A stretch of DNA of 64,000 bases from Haloarcula salina (GTDB lineage: Archaea > Halobacteriota > Halobacteria > Halobacteriales > Haloarculaceae), in the NCBI RefSeq assembly GCF_010119195.1, contig NZ_WRXL01000001.1, positions 744,001-808,000 on the forward strand, given 5' to 3'. Both the position numbers and the translations under genes were made by a program. Positions 35,303-45,770 of the stretch are shown piece by piece. The notes beneath the pieces were generated by a model. That model was given only the letters and a program-made list of their open reading frames with translations, searched no databases and was not told where the DNA came from. Numbering within the stretch: position 1 is the first letter of the stretch; the number at the start of each line of letters is the position of its first letter.

Positions 35303-35317
35303 CCCAAACAATTAGGT
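35303..35317 (-). promoter_or_regulatory. Bat-type upstream activating sequence of the rhodopsin gene
   Basis: The minus strand reads ACCTAATTGTTTGGG, 43-57 bp before the ATG. It matches 9 of the 12 fixed positions of the Halobacterium bop consensus as I remember it (ACCNNACTAGTTNGG). That element binds Bat and gives induction by low oxygen and light. Placement relative to the start is also like bop. Confidence 0.5.
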
Positions 35318-35337
35318 ATCCTCTGTCGAAGAAGCGG

Positions 35338-35354
35338 CAAAAACCGGAGAAAAC
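35338..35354 (-). terminator. T-rich terminator-like stretch after atpB
   Basis: Seventeen bases after the atpB stop the minus strand reads GTTTTCTCCGGTTTTTG. T-rich runs act as archaeal terminators, so the main atp transcript may end here before the rhodopsin promoter. Confidence 0.4.
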
Positions 35355-35370
35355 GCGTGACGGGGCGGGT

Positions 35371-36792
35371 CTACGCTTCGGCCTCGACGGCCTCTGCGGT
35401 CTCGTCCTCGCGGTAGTGCTCTTCGATGAGGTCCTCGTCGATGCGGTTGAGCGCGTCTTTCGGAAGCATCGAGAGCAGATCCCAGCCGAGTTCGAGCGTC
35501 TCGTCGATGTCGCGGGCCGTGTCGAAGCCCTGGTCGACGAACTCCTCCTCGAACCGGTCGGCGAAGTCGAGGTACTTGTTGTCCAGTTCCGACAGCGCCT
35601 CGCGGCCGACGATGTTCACGAGGTCGCGCAGGTCCTCACCTTCCGCGTACGCGGCGAAGATCTGGTCTTTCACGTCGGCGTGGTCGGCGCGGGTCAGACC
35701 CTCGCCGATCCCGTCGTCCATCAGGCGCGACAGCGACGGCAGGACGTTGATCGGCGGCTGGATGCCCTGGCTGTTGAGGTCGCGGTCGATGTAGATCTGG
35801 CCCTCGGTGATGTACCCGGTCAGGTCCGGGATCGGGTGCGTGTCGTCGTCGCCGGGCATCGTGAGGATCGGCAGCTGCGTCACGGAGCCCTCGCGGCCCT
35901 CGATCCGACCGGCGCGCTCGTAGAGCTGGGCCAGGTCGGTGTACATGTATCCGGGGTAGCCACGGCGGCCCGGGACCTCCTCCCGAGCGGCACCGATCTC
36001 GCGCAGCGCCTCGCAGTAGTTGGTCATGTCCGTCAGGATGACCAGCACGTGGTAGTCCTTCTCGAAGGCGAGGTACTCGGCGGTCGTCAGCGCCAGTCGC
36101 GGCGTGATCGTCCGCTCGACGGCCGGGTCGTCCGCGAGGTTCATGAAGACGACGGAGCGCTCCAGCGCGCCGGTGCGCTCGAAGTCGTCCATGAACTCGT
36201 TGGCCTCTTCGGCCGTGATACCCATCGCGCCGAAGATGACGGCGAACTCCGAGCCCTCGTCGTCGTCGCTCGCCTCGTCCTCTTCCGGCACCGTCGCCTG
36301 TCGGGCGATCTGGAGCGCCAGGTCGTTGTGGGGCAGACCGGACGCCGAGAAGATCGGCAGCTTCTGGCCGCGGACGAGCGTGTTCATGCCGTCGATGGCC
36401 GAGACGCCCGTCTGGATGAACTCCTCGGGATACTCGCGCGAGAATGGATTGATCGCTTCGCCGACGATGTCACGGCGTTCGTCGGGAACGATCTCCGGAC
36501 CGCCGTCGATCGGCTGACCGGTCCCGTCCATCACGCGACCGAGGAGATCCTCGGTGACGGGCATCTTCATCGTCTCGCCGAGGAAGCGAACCGAGGCATT
36601 GCGGTCGATGCCTTCGGTGCCTTCGAACACCTGAATGGCGACGTAGTCGCTGGCGGATTCGAGCACCTGGCCACGGCGGGTCTCGCCGTCGCTGAGCTCG
36701 ATTTCCACGATGTCGTCGTAGCCGACCGGTTCGTCGGTCTCGACGAACACCAGCGGTCCGCTGATTTCCGTGATTGTCTGGTACTCTTTCAT
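35371..36792 (-). CDS. atpB: A-type ATP synthase subunit B
   Basis: This 473-residue non-catalytic subunit of the A3B3 head lacks a P-loop, as expected. The N-terminal [16 protein letters not shown] and the conserved region [19 protein letters not shown] are clear. Only 2 bp separate its ATG from the stop of atpA, so translation is probably coupled. Confidence 0.97.
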   Translation of the reverse strand: MKEYQTITEISGPLVFVETDEPVGYDDIVEIELSDGETRRGQVLESASDYVAIQVFEGTEGIDRNASVRFLGETMKMPVTEDLLGRVMDGTGQPIDGGPEIVPDERRDIVGEAINPFSREYPEEFIQTGVSAIDGMNTLVRGQKLPIFSASGLPHNDLALQIARQATVPEEDEASDDDEGSEFAVIFGAMGITAEEANEFMDDFERTGALERSVVFMNLADDPAVERTITPRLALTTAEYLAFEKDYHVLVILTDMTNYCEALREIGAAREEVPGRRGYPGYMYTDLAQLYERAGRIEGREGSVTQLPILTMPGDDDTHPIPDLTGYITEGQIYIDRDLNSQGIQPPINVLPSLSRLMDDGIGEGLTRADHADVKDQIFAAYAEGEDLRDLVNIVGREALSELDNKYLDFADRFEEEFVDQGFDTARDIDETLELGWDLLSMLPKDALNRIDEDLIEEHYREDETAEAVEAEA

Positions 36793-36794
36793 TG

Positions 36795-38555
<1,761 letters not shown>

Positions 38556-38557
38556 GA

Positions 38558-38881
38558 TTAGTCTTCGTCCATCAGGTCGATACCGATGGCTCGCTTGATC
38601 TGTTCACGCAGTCCGCCGCTACCAGTGCCACCGCCGAGCGTGACCATCACCGGCTCGACGCTCGTCTCGGCGTCCTTCCTGACGCCGCGCGAGAGATGCG
38701 AGAGGTCGTCGTCGTGCATCACGAGGATGCCGACGTCGTCGTCCGTGAGCATCTCTTCGACGGCGTCGTCGAGCTGCTCGTCTTTCTGTTCGGCCGGGAT
38801 GTCCGCGAACTTGCGGACGCCGGCGAGTCGGAAGCCCGTCGTGAACTCCGGGCTGCCGACGACAGCGATCTCCTGGCTCAT
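38558..38881 (-). CDS. atpF: A-type ATP synthase subunit F
   Basis: This 107-residue central-stalk subunit has the small Rossmann-like fold pattern ([19 protein letters not shown], then [10 protein letters not shown]). Its ATG overlaps the atpC stop by 4 bp, indicating coupled translation. Confidence 0.94.
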   Translation of the reverse strand: MSQEIAVVGSPEFTTGFRLAGVRKFADIPAEQKDEQLDDAVEEMLTDDDVGILVMHDDDLSHLSRGVRKDAETSVEPVMVTLGGGTGSGGLREQIKRAIGIDLMDED

Positions 38882-39954
38882 AGTATCACCAGTTCCTGTT
38901 CGATTTCGTCGGGTCCGAGTCCGGCCTCGCGACCGCGGGCGATGGCGCGGATATTGTCGACCTCGCGCTCCTTGGCGAGGACGTAGGACAGCACCGGACA
39001 GACCGACAGCGGATAGCGGTTCGAGAGCCGGTCCGCGTACTCGAGCAGCGCCGCTTCCAGCGCGCGCTCGAAGTCGAGGAGGTTCTCGGCGTCTTCGAGT
39101 GCCGAGAGCGCCGCATCGAGGTCGTCACCGTACTTGCTCTCGCGGACGGCGCTGACCAGCTGGTCGAGGTTCGTCGACAGCTGGGCGACCTCCTTGGCGT
39201 CGAAGAGCTGTCCGCCTTCGATGAAGTACTCCGAGGGGTCGACGTCGGCCCCGCTGTGAGCCAGCCGGAGCGCGTTCCGAAGGTTCCGGAAGTCGACCTC
39301 GGTTTCGAGGAACTCGACGTACAGGCCGGTCGGGCTGTCGATCTCCGGGTTCTCCGGGAGACCCGACAGCAGCGTCTCGTAGAACGCGCGGTCGAGCGCG
39401 TTCTCGAGGGGGACCAGCACGCCGCTCTCCTCGTAGACCTCGAAGGCTTCGGCCAGCGACTCACCGAAGACCGTGTCGTCGAGCAGTTCGACGACCTCCT
39501 CGATGGAACCGGCGTTCAGCAGCGATTCGATACGGCGGTCGGAGAACTCGCCGGCCCGGATGAGGTCGTCTTCGACCTCGGTGCGGTCGAGGTCCGAGTA
39601 CAGTCCCCGAATCACCGTTTTGGCGTTCCACACGTCGAACTTCCGGAGGTAGCGGGCGATGTAGTCGTACAGCGCGCCCTCGGACCACTCCAGCAGGTCG
39701 TCGAAGTGTTTCGCGAGGTTCCGGTTCAGCGCGTACTCGACGAGGTCGACGCCGCTGTAGCGGGAGCCGAGCGCGTTCATCTCCGTCTCGTACTCCGTCT
39801 CCTCCATGAAGCGGGCGATCTCGCCCGTCCCCATACGGACCAGCTTGCGGTAGTCGTCGTCGTCGAACAGCGAGGCACGACGAGAGCGGACCCGTGCGAT
39901 GACGTACTCGTAGTTGCTTCCCTGGCCGCGCTTTCCCGTCGTTCGCGGACTCAT
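38878..39954 (-). CDS. atpC: A-type ATP synthase subunit C
   Basis: This 358-residue subunit links the central stalk to the membrane ring. It begins with a short basic segment, then NYEYVIARVRSRRASLF, the family start; the rest is helical. It overlaps both neighbours (atpE and atpF) by 4 bp, so the genes are tightly coupled. Confidence 0.94.
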   Translation of the reverse strand: MSPRTTGKRGQGSNYEYVIARVRSRRASLFDDDDYRKLVRMGTGEIARFMEETEYETEMNALGSRYSGVDLVEYALNRNLAKHFDDLLEWSEGALYDYIARYLRKFDVWNAKTVIRGLYSDLDRTEVEDDLIRAGEFSDRRIESLLNAGSIEEVVELLDDTVFGESLAEAFEVYEESGVLVPLENALDRAFYETLLSGLPENPEIDSPTGLYVEFLETEVDFRNLRNALRLAHSGADVDPSEYFIEGGQLFDAKEVAQLSTNLDQLVSAVRESKYGDDLDAALSALEDAENLLDFERALEAALLEYADRLSNRYPLSVCPVLSYVLAKEREVDNIRAIARGREAGLGPDEIEQELVIL

Positions 39955-40535
39955 TGGTCTTCGAACAGGCGCTCACTGATTGCTTTCAGGTTGTCCTCCC
40001 AGACGCTCTCCAGGATGGAGTCGAACGTGTTGTTCACACGAACGCGGGATTCGCTGCTCTCGACGACGACGCCGCCGAGGCAGTCCCGTTCACCAGCGTA
40101 GGTTACGTTGTCGTAGTCACTGAGCACATCTTCGAGAAGCGCCTGATCCGACGCGCGACCGTACACCGACAGGTCTGCTCCGTCCTCGAACTCGTCGGTC
40201 GCGGCGTCGAGCAGCGCGCGCGTCAGCTCTTCTCGCCGGTCTCCCTCGAGATCGGCGAGCGCGTCCTCGACGCTCTCGCGAACGTCTTCGAGGATGTCGC
40301 GTCGAGCGTTCAGTCGGGCCTGCTTGGCCTCGAGCTTCGCAGAGGAGAGCCGCTGCTCTCGCTCCTGCTCGATCGTGCGCTCGACCTCGGCCTGGCGCTC
40401 CTCGCGGATCTCCTCCGCGTCGGCCTCGGCCTCCGCGATGATCTGCTCGGCGCGCTCGTCGGCCTCGCCGCGAATCTCCTCTGCACGCGCGCGGGCTTCG
40501 TCTCGGATGTCCTCTACGACTGTATCAAGGCTCAT
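39951..40535 (-). CDS. atpE: A-type ATP synthase subunit E
   Basis: This 194-residue peripheral-stalk subunit has a long charged N-terminal coiled coil (about 1-100, rich in Glu/Arg/Ala) and a globular C-terminal domain. It pairs with subunit H to form the stator. It lies 20 bp downstream of atpK and overlaps atpC by 4 bp. Confidence 0.94.
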   Translation of the reverse strand: MSLDTVVEDIRDEARARAEEIRGEADERAEQIIAEAEADAEEIREERQAEVERTIEQEREQRLSSAKLEAKQARLNARRDILEDVRESVEDALADLEGDRREELTRALLDAATDEFEDGADLSVYGRASDQALLEDVLSDYDNVTYAGERDCLGGVVVESSESRVRVNNTFDSILESVWEDNLKAISERLFEDQ

Positions 40536-40555
40536 TGTTGGAAAAGGGGGGTGCG

Positions 40556-40822
40556 TTAATTAGGAACGACGAAGACGACGACCAGCGCGAGGATGACGAG
40601 TGTCTCCGGCAGGACCGTCAGGATGAGGCCGCGACCGAACATGCTGTCGTCCTCGGCGATGGCGCCGACTGCGGCGGCACCGATACCGCGTTCCGCGTAT
40701 CCCGAGCCGAGCGCCGCCAGACCGACGGCGAGGGCCGCAGCAGCTTTGTTTGGGATAGCCGGCGCAGCAGCGGTACCTTCTTGCAGTACAGCGTTGACAA
40801 CGAGTGCGATGTTCTCGATCAT
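40556..40822 (-). CDS. atpK: A-type ATP synthase proteolipid subunit K
   Basis: This 88-residue two-helix hairpin forms the rotor ring. The ion-carrying acid is Glu73 in VLPETLVILAL; the glutamine of sodium-binding rings is absent, so proton use is likely. The ATG at 40822 is chosen over upstream in-frame starts because AGAGAGGAC lies just before it, and the extra residues would be charged and unlike the family. A separate TATA box precedes the gene. Confidence 0.9.
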   Translation of the reverse strand: MIENIALVVNAVLQEGTAAAPAIPNKAAAALAVGLAALGSGYAERGIGAAAVGAIAEDDSMFGRGLILTVLPETLVILALVVVFVVPN

Positions 40823-40884
40823 GTTGTTGAAGTCCTCTCTGGGATTGCTCGTGTCCGAACAGGCGTATGTGCCCCCACGTTCTT

Positions 40885-40894
40885 CATAAAGCTT
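40885..40894 (-). promoter_or_regulatory. Internal TATA box upstream of atpK
   Basis: The minus strand reads AAGCTTTATG in the 221-bp gap between atpI and atpK, placing a start near 40863. It could give extra mRNA for the proteolipid, which is needed in many copies per enzyme. Confidence 0.5.
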
Positions 40895-41043
40895 CCCAAA
40901 ACGCTTCGCCAAGATGCTGTCCCGACGGTTTAGCCGCTCTCTGACCCGGGGTTGTGAGCTGATACCAGCCGGCGCTGTCGGGAGACTGGTGCGACGCTAC
41001 AACAGCGAGGGAAACGCGGTAAAGTGCGGCGAACGACCAGTGG

Positions 41044-43281
41044 TCAGTCGTCGGTCGTGTACGTCCGCTCGTAGCCGAACGGGGAGTAGGGCTTGCCGCC
41101 GCCCTCGAAGAACTTGCCGAAGAACTCGACGTACTCGAGACGCACGCCCTGCAGCCCCGCGCTGGTGACGCCGAGCGTGAGGACGAGCACGTGGCCGAGC
41201 ACGAGGACGAGCAGACCGCCGACGATGCCGGCTACGCCGGAGTGCATCAGACCGCCGAACATGACCTCGGTGACCTCGTGTCCGTGGTAGGTCCCCTGTT
41301 CGAGCATGTGCGCCGGCGAGTGGTTGATCCCGAAGTGCCACTCCGCACCGTGGTCGGTCTCGACGACGTACACGCCGAAGAACAGTAGATTGACCACGAA
41401 GGCCATCCCGGCCTTCGCCAGGAGCACCGCGGCGAGTCGCGTGTACGACAGCACGTTCACGAGGACGTTGAGGAACTCGACGACCTCGATGAGGTCTGCC
41501 ATCGCCAGCAGCACGAGCCCGACGAAGAACACGATCAGCCACGCCGAGATCGGGAATCCGGCGACGCTGAACAGATTGATGGCCGGCAGCCCGGTGAATC
41601 CGAACGCGTACGGGTGGCCGGCGAAGATGCCTTCCTCGGCCGTGTAGAGGAAGTTCGGCGCGGAGCCGTTCGCGCCGGAGAACACCCACGCCCACAGGCC
41701 GAAGAGCATCAGCAGCCACGATCCGCTCTCGGTGACCGCGTCCCAGAGACCGTGTCGCATGTTCTTCACGAAGTCGAAGATCCATCCGACGGCGAGGTGA
41801 ATCATACCGACGAGCAGGCTGATCGTCAGCCACGCGATGGCGTAGTCACCGTACGCAGGCTGGAGACCCTTGTGCATCGGCGGATTACCGCCCCAGACGA
41901 TCTCTCCGAGTTGGTGCAGACCGAACACCTCACCGTAGAGGACGCCGAACAGCGCGGTGAATCCACCGGCCCACATCGCGACGCCGCCGAGGCTCTTGAG
42001 CACGTCGCTGTCGACGTTCGCGTAGAGTCCGTAGCCGGCGAGGAAGTACAGCAGCCCGTAGCCGAGGTCCCCGATCATGAACCCGTAGAACGCCGGGAAG
42101 GTCAGGAAGAACACGACCGTCGGGTCGAACTCGCTGTACTTCGGTCGGTTGACGACCTCGACGAGGTCCTCGAACGGCCGGGCAACGCCGGGGTTGTCCA
42201 TGATGACCGGCGGCTGGTCGTCGCTCATCGTCACGAGACCGCCGTCGGCGACAGCCTCCTGAGACTGGTCGTCAGCCTCGGAGATGGTCGCGCCCTCGTG
42301 TTCGTCGGCGCCACCGCCGCCCTCGTGTTCGACCTCCTCGCGAGAGTGAGCGTGGCCCTCCTCGTACTCGGCGACCTCGAGCTTGTCGATGTCGACGGCC
42401 TCGGAGACCGCCGAGTCGACCGTGCGCTTGAACTCGGTGTAGTGCTCGTTCGGAATCCACCCCTCGGCGATGAACGCGTTCTCGGTGGTCGCGAACGTCA
42501 GCGGCGCTTCGCCCTTCTGGGACTCGATCGCCAGCTTCTCCTCGGCGGCGAGCAGGAAGCCGGCGTAGTCGAGACGGAGCGCCTCCAGTTCCTCCTCGAC
42601 GGTCGAGAGCTTCGACTCGAGCTGCTGTTTCTTGTGTTCGAGCTCCTCAAGGTACGCCGTCGGACTGCCGTCGCCCTCGGGGATGTCGAGCCGAGAGAAC
42701 GTCGCGCCGACGAGCGCGTCCTGCAGTTCGTCCTCGTCGGCCTGCGCGAAGACGGCGACGACGCCGTCCTCGGCGAACAGTTCGAACGTCCGGATGTCGC
42801 TCTCGACGAGCGTGGTGTCGATCTCGTCGCGGTCGCCCTCACCGACGGCGACGGCGAGCGAATCGTAGCCCCGCAGGAGGTCGAGGTCGATGCCGAGCGC
42901 CACGAACGGCTCCATCGTGCTGATCTGGTCCTCGACCGCGCGGAGGTCGTCGCGGATCTCGTCGCGGCGGTCGTCGAGTTCGTTGACCTCGGTGCGGACC
43001 TCTTCGAGCTGTTCCTGGATGGCCTCGTCGGTGACGACGCGCGTCGGGCCGGCGTCTTCCTCGTCGACGCCGAGGATCGACTGTAGCGAGCGGACCGTGA
43101 CGAGCTTATCTGCCGCCTCATTGGTCCCCTCGAGAGAGTCACCCGGCTCGAATCCGTCCCACGAGCCGTCGTACTCGGTGACGTGGAGCATCTCGAGGTC
43201 GTGAACGGCCTCGATAGTGGCTTCCATCGCCCGTTTCGATCCCGTCACCGAAACGCGGCACATCTTCTCAGGTCTGAGCAT
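41044..43281 (-). CDS. atpI: A-type ATP synthase subunit I (a-subunit)
   Basis: This 745-residue stator subunit forms the proton half-channels. The N-terminal half (about 1-360) is cytoplasmic and coiled-coil rich; the C-terminal half has about seven to eight helices. Between them, around residues 304-346, is an unusual acidic and His-rich segment. The gene overlaps atpH by 14 bp. Confidence 0.95.
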   Translation of the reverse strand: MLRPEKMCRVSVTGSKRAMEATIEAVHDLEMLHVTEYDGSWDGFEPGDSLEGTNEAADKLVTVRSLQSILGVDEEDAGPTRVVTDEAIQEQLEEVRTEVNELDDRRDEIRDDLRAVEDQISTMEPFVALGIDLDLLRGYDSLAVAVGEGDRDEIDTTLVESDIRTFELFAEDGVVAVFAQADEDELQDALVGATFSRLDIPEGDGSPTAYLEELEHKKQQLESKLSTVEEELEALRLDYAGFLLAAEEKLAIESQKGEAPLTFATTENAFIAEGWIPNEHYTEFKRTVDSAVSEAVDIDKLEVAEYEEGHAHSREEVEHEGGGGADEHEGATISEADDQSQEAVADGGLVTMSDDQPPVIMDNPGVARPFEDLVEVVNRPKYSEFDPTVVFFLTFPAFYGFMIGDLGYGLLYFLAGYGLYANVDSDVLKSLGGVAMWAGGFTALFGVLYGEVFGLHQLGEIVWGGNPPMHKGLQPAYGDYAIAWLTISLLVGMIHLAVGWIFDFVKNMRHGLWDAVTESGSWLLMLFGLWAWVFSGANGSAPNFLYTAEEGIFAGHPYAFGFTGLPAINLFSVAGFPISAWLIVFFVGLVLLAMADLIEVVEFLNVLVNVLSYTRLAAVLLAKAGMAFVVNLLFFGVYVVETDHGAEWHFGINHSPAHMLEQGTYHGHEVTEVMFGGLMHSGVAGIVGGLLVLVLGHVLVLTLGVTSAGLQGVRLEYVEFFGKFFEGGGKPYSPFGYERTYTTDD

Positions 43282-43600
43282 GTACCGCCTCCTCGAACAG
43301 GTCTATGACGTATTCGACGACCGCCTCGGTCTCGTCTGCGGCCTGCGCTTCGAGGTCGGCGCGAGCACTCTCGCCGTCCTCGAGTATCTGCTCGCGCTCG
43401 GCCTCTATTTTCTCGCGGGCCGTTTCGAGGCGGTCCTCGGCCGCCGCCTCGGCGTCTTCGCGGGCCGTCTCGCGGATTTCCTCGGCTTCCTCGCGAGCCT
43501 CGGCGATCCGCTCCTCGCGGTCTTCTTCGGCCTCTGCGACGATCTCGTCGGCCTCCTGCTCGGCCTCCTGTATCCTGTCGAGAACTTCTGGCCGTGGCAT
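43268..43600 (-). CDS. atpH: A-type ATP synthase subunit H
   Basis: This 110-residue, almost fully helical Glu/Ala/Arg-rich peripheral-stalk subunit is a heptad-like coiled coil throughout. It is the first gene of the atp operon. The divergent methyltransferase gene starts 132 bp away, so both promoters lie in that gap. Confidence 0.92.
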   Translation of the reverse strand: MPRPEVLDRIQEAEQEADEIVAEAEEDREERIAEAREEAEEIRETAREDAEAAAEDRLETAREKIEAEREQILEDGESARADLEAQAADETEAVVEYVIDLFEEAVHAQT

Positions 43601-43732
43601 TTGCTAATCACGTGAGGGTTGCCAGAGCGCCTATTTGGTAGTTGCGAAGTTCGCCCGCCGAGAGTCGCGTCCGTGGCGGCACGCCGGCCGAAATCCGGGG
43701 AATTATGACCGCCAAGCGCGAACGCAGAGACA

Positions 43733-44353
43733 ATGGGAGTCCTCGAGAACAAGGCACGCGCGCGGACGTTCTACAAGTACCTCTCGAAGGTGTACGACCA
43801 GATCAACCCCTTCATCTGGGACGAGCGGATGCGCGACGAGGCGATCGCGATGCTCGACCTCTCCCCCGACGACCGCGTCCTCGACGTGGGCTGTGGGACC
43901 GGCTTCGCCACCGAGGGGCTCCTCGAACACGTCGAGACTGTGTACGGACTCGATCAGAGCGCCCACCAGCTCTCGAAGGCCTACCGGAAGTTCGGCAAGC
44001 GCGGGGACGTTCGTTTCCACCTCGGCGACGCCGAGCGACTCCCGTTCAAAGACGACAGCTTCGACGTGGTCTGGTCGTCCGGGTCCATCGAGTACTGGCC
44101 CAACCCCGTGGACGCCCTCGCGGAGTGTCGGCGGCTGACCAAACCCGGGGGACGGGTCCTCATCGTCGGCCCAGACTATCCGAACTCGAGCATCTTCCAG
44201 AAGATGGCCGACGCCATCATGCTGTTCTACGACGAGGCGGAGGCCGACCGGATGTTCACCGAGGCCGGCTTCGAGGACTTCGAACACCACATCCAGCAGT
44301 CCCGCCCCGGCAGCCCGCGCGCGATCACGACCATCGCGACCGTGCCGGAGTGA
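43733..44353 (+). CDS. Class I SAM-dependent methyltransferase
   Basis: This 206-residue enzyme has motif I VLDVGCGTGF (49-58) and motifs typical of UbiE/MPBQ-type quinone methyltransferases (FDVVWSSGSIEYWPNP, then LTKPGGRVLIVGP). The C-terminal part resembles plant plastoquinone or tocopherol methyltransferases. A quinone or lipid substrate is plausible, and menaquinone chemistry would fit the respiratory setting, but no biosynthetic partner lies nearby. Confidence 0.88.
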   Translation: MGVLENKARARTFYKYLSKVYDQINPFIWDERMRDEAIAMLDLSPDDRVLDVGCGTGFATEGLLEHVETVYGLDQSAHQLSKAYRKFGKRGDVRFHLGDAERLPFKDDSFDVVWSSGSIEYWPNPVDALAECRRLTKPGGRVLIVGPDYPNSSIFQKMADAIMLFYDEAEADRMFTEAGFEDFEHHIQQSRPGSPRAITTIATVPE

Positions 44354-44374
44354 GGGCAGGCCAGTCCGCGGGCG

Positions 44375-45616
44375 TCAGCGCCCGTTCTCGACGCGAACGG
44401 AGATCCGTTCGCCGTCCTGTGTCGTCACGGTGACCGTGTAATCGTCCTGCGGTTCGATCGACCAGAGCGCGCCGTCCGTGCCGGTCGTGCCGACGCGCTG
44501 GCCGTTGATGGCGACGGTACCCTCGATCGGCGCGGCGGTCGCGTTGTCGGACACGGCGATCAGGAGCGGCCCCGATTCGTAGGACTGACTGACTTGGAGG
44601 CGCGTCGACTGGTCCACTGCGGTAGCAACGGTCGAGCGCTCGACGGTCGACAGCTCGATCGACTGGTACTCGTAGAAGACGTTCGCCGTCCCGCCGTCGA
44701 GGAAGGCCGTCAGCTGGCCGTTCGGGTGATCGGCCTGGAGCTGGTAGATCGCGGTTCGGCCGTACGTCTGGACGGCCGGGTACTGCTCGCTGTAGAGCCA
44801 CGGGTAGAGGCCCTCGGCGCGTGAGTTGACCGCCCCGAGCGGGTCCGGCGTGTCGGCGAACTGATCGGGCGACTCCGGCCGGCGCTCGCTCCCGAGGTAC
44901 GTCTCGCGGGTGTACTGCCCGTCGGTGACCGTCGATAGCATGTATCCGGTCGAGGACGCCTCGAGGTACACCGTGGTCGCGTCTGCCTCGCCGGTGGCTT
45001 CAGTCGCCACCTGCCGGCTGATGGGGCCACGGAAGGTCTTGAGGACGCCGCGGTTGTTCTCCAGTCGGAACCGCTGGGCCTGCGACAGCGAGTAATCGGG
45101 GGCCGTCCCCGCGGCGGTCCGAACCCGTTCGAGCCGCCGCGTCAGCTGTCTGGATTCGGTGTCGACGAGCGCGCGCTGGCGAAGGAACTCTTGGGTGGTG
45201 AGCGCGCCGCTCGCGTATCGCTGCGTCGCGGATTCTTGCTGCCGTTCCAGACGCTCGACGCGCGTCTCGATGTCGGCCAGCGTGTCGGCGACGAGCTGGT
45301 CGCGTGCGGCATCGGTATCCCGCCGGAAGAACTCCTGTTCGAACTTCGAGACGGCGTAGCGCGAGCGGAGCTCACGGGAGCCGGCCGCGACGGCCACCCC
45401 GACGTCGATCGAGGTCCGGTTGTAGGTCGCCACGCGGACTTCGCTGTCGGGTATCGAGAGGTGGTTCGTCGTGTTGTCGACGACGGTGATCTGCGGGAGG
45501 GACTCGCCGTCGGCCGCCTGTGCGGGTGCGGTCGGCGCCGCGACGGACCCGGTCGCCGGAACGGCGAGTGGCACCACCAGGAGGAGGGCGACGAGAGGTG
45601 CGAGGAGGGGGCGCAT
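44375..45616 (-). CDS. Secreted or surface protein of unknown function
   Basis: This 413-residue protein has a Sec-type signal (hydrophobic 4-24, cleavage likely near 25-35). The mature part has a coiled-coil-rich region (about 85-160) followed by beta-rich segments; the last 60 residues look like a carboxypeptidase-regulatory or Ig-like fold. It has no membrane anchor. It is divergent from a membrane-tethered winged-helix protein, a neighbourhood I recall from other haloarchaea. Function is unknown. Confidence 0.82.
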   Translation of the reverse strand: MRPLLAPLVALLLVVPLAVPATGSVAAPTAPAQAADGESLPQITVVDNTTNHLSIPDSEVRVATYNRTSIDVGVAVAAGSRELRSRYAVSKFEQEFFRRDTDAARDQLVADTLADIETRVERLERQQESATQRYASGALTTQEFLRQRALVDTESRQLTRRLERVRTAAGTAPDYSLSQAQRFRLENNRGVLKTFRGPISRQVATEATGEADATTVYLEASSTGYMLSTVTDGQYTRETYLGSERRPESPDQFADTPDPLGAVNSRAEGLYPWLYSEQYPAVQTYGRTAIYQLQADHPNGQLTAFLDGGTANVFYEYQSIELSTVERSTVATAVDQSTRLQVSQSYESGPLLIAVSDNATAAPIEGTVAINGQRVGTTGTDGALWSIEPQDDYTVTVTTQDGERISVRVENGR

Positions 45617-45770
45617 CAGCGGCGATTACTCACTGACCGTACAAAAACCCCACCATTCTCCACGCAAAGATAGTCGCCTGAGACGGCACGAGACCTTTCA
45701 AAGAGCGCTCTGACGTTTTATTCACGGATGGAAAGGGTTTTGCCCCCAGGCTGATGAGCAGTGAACGAGA

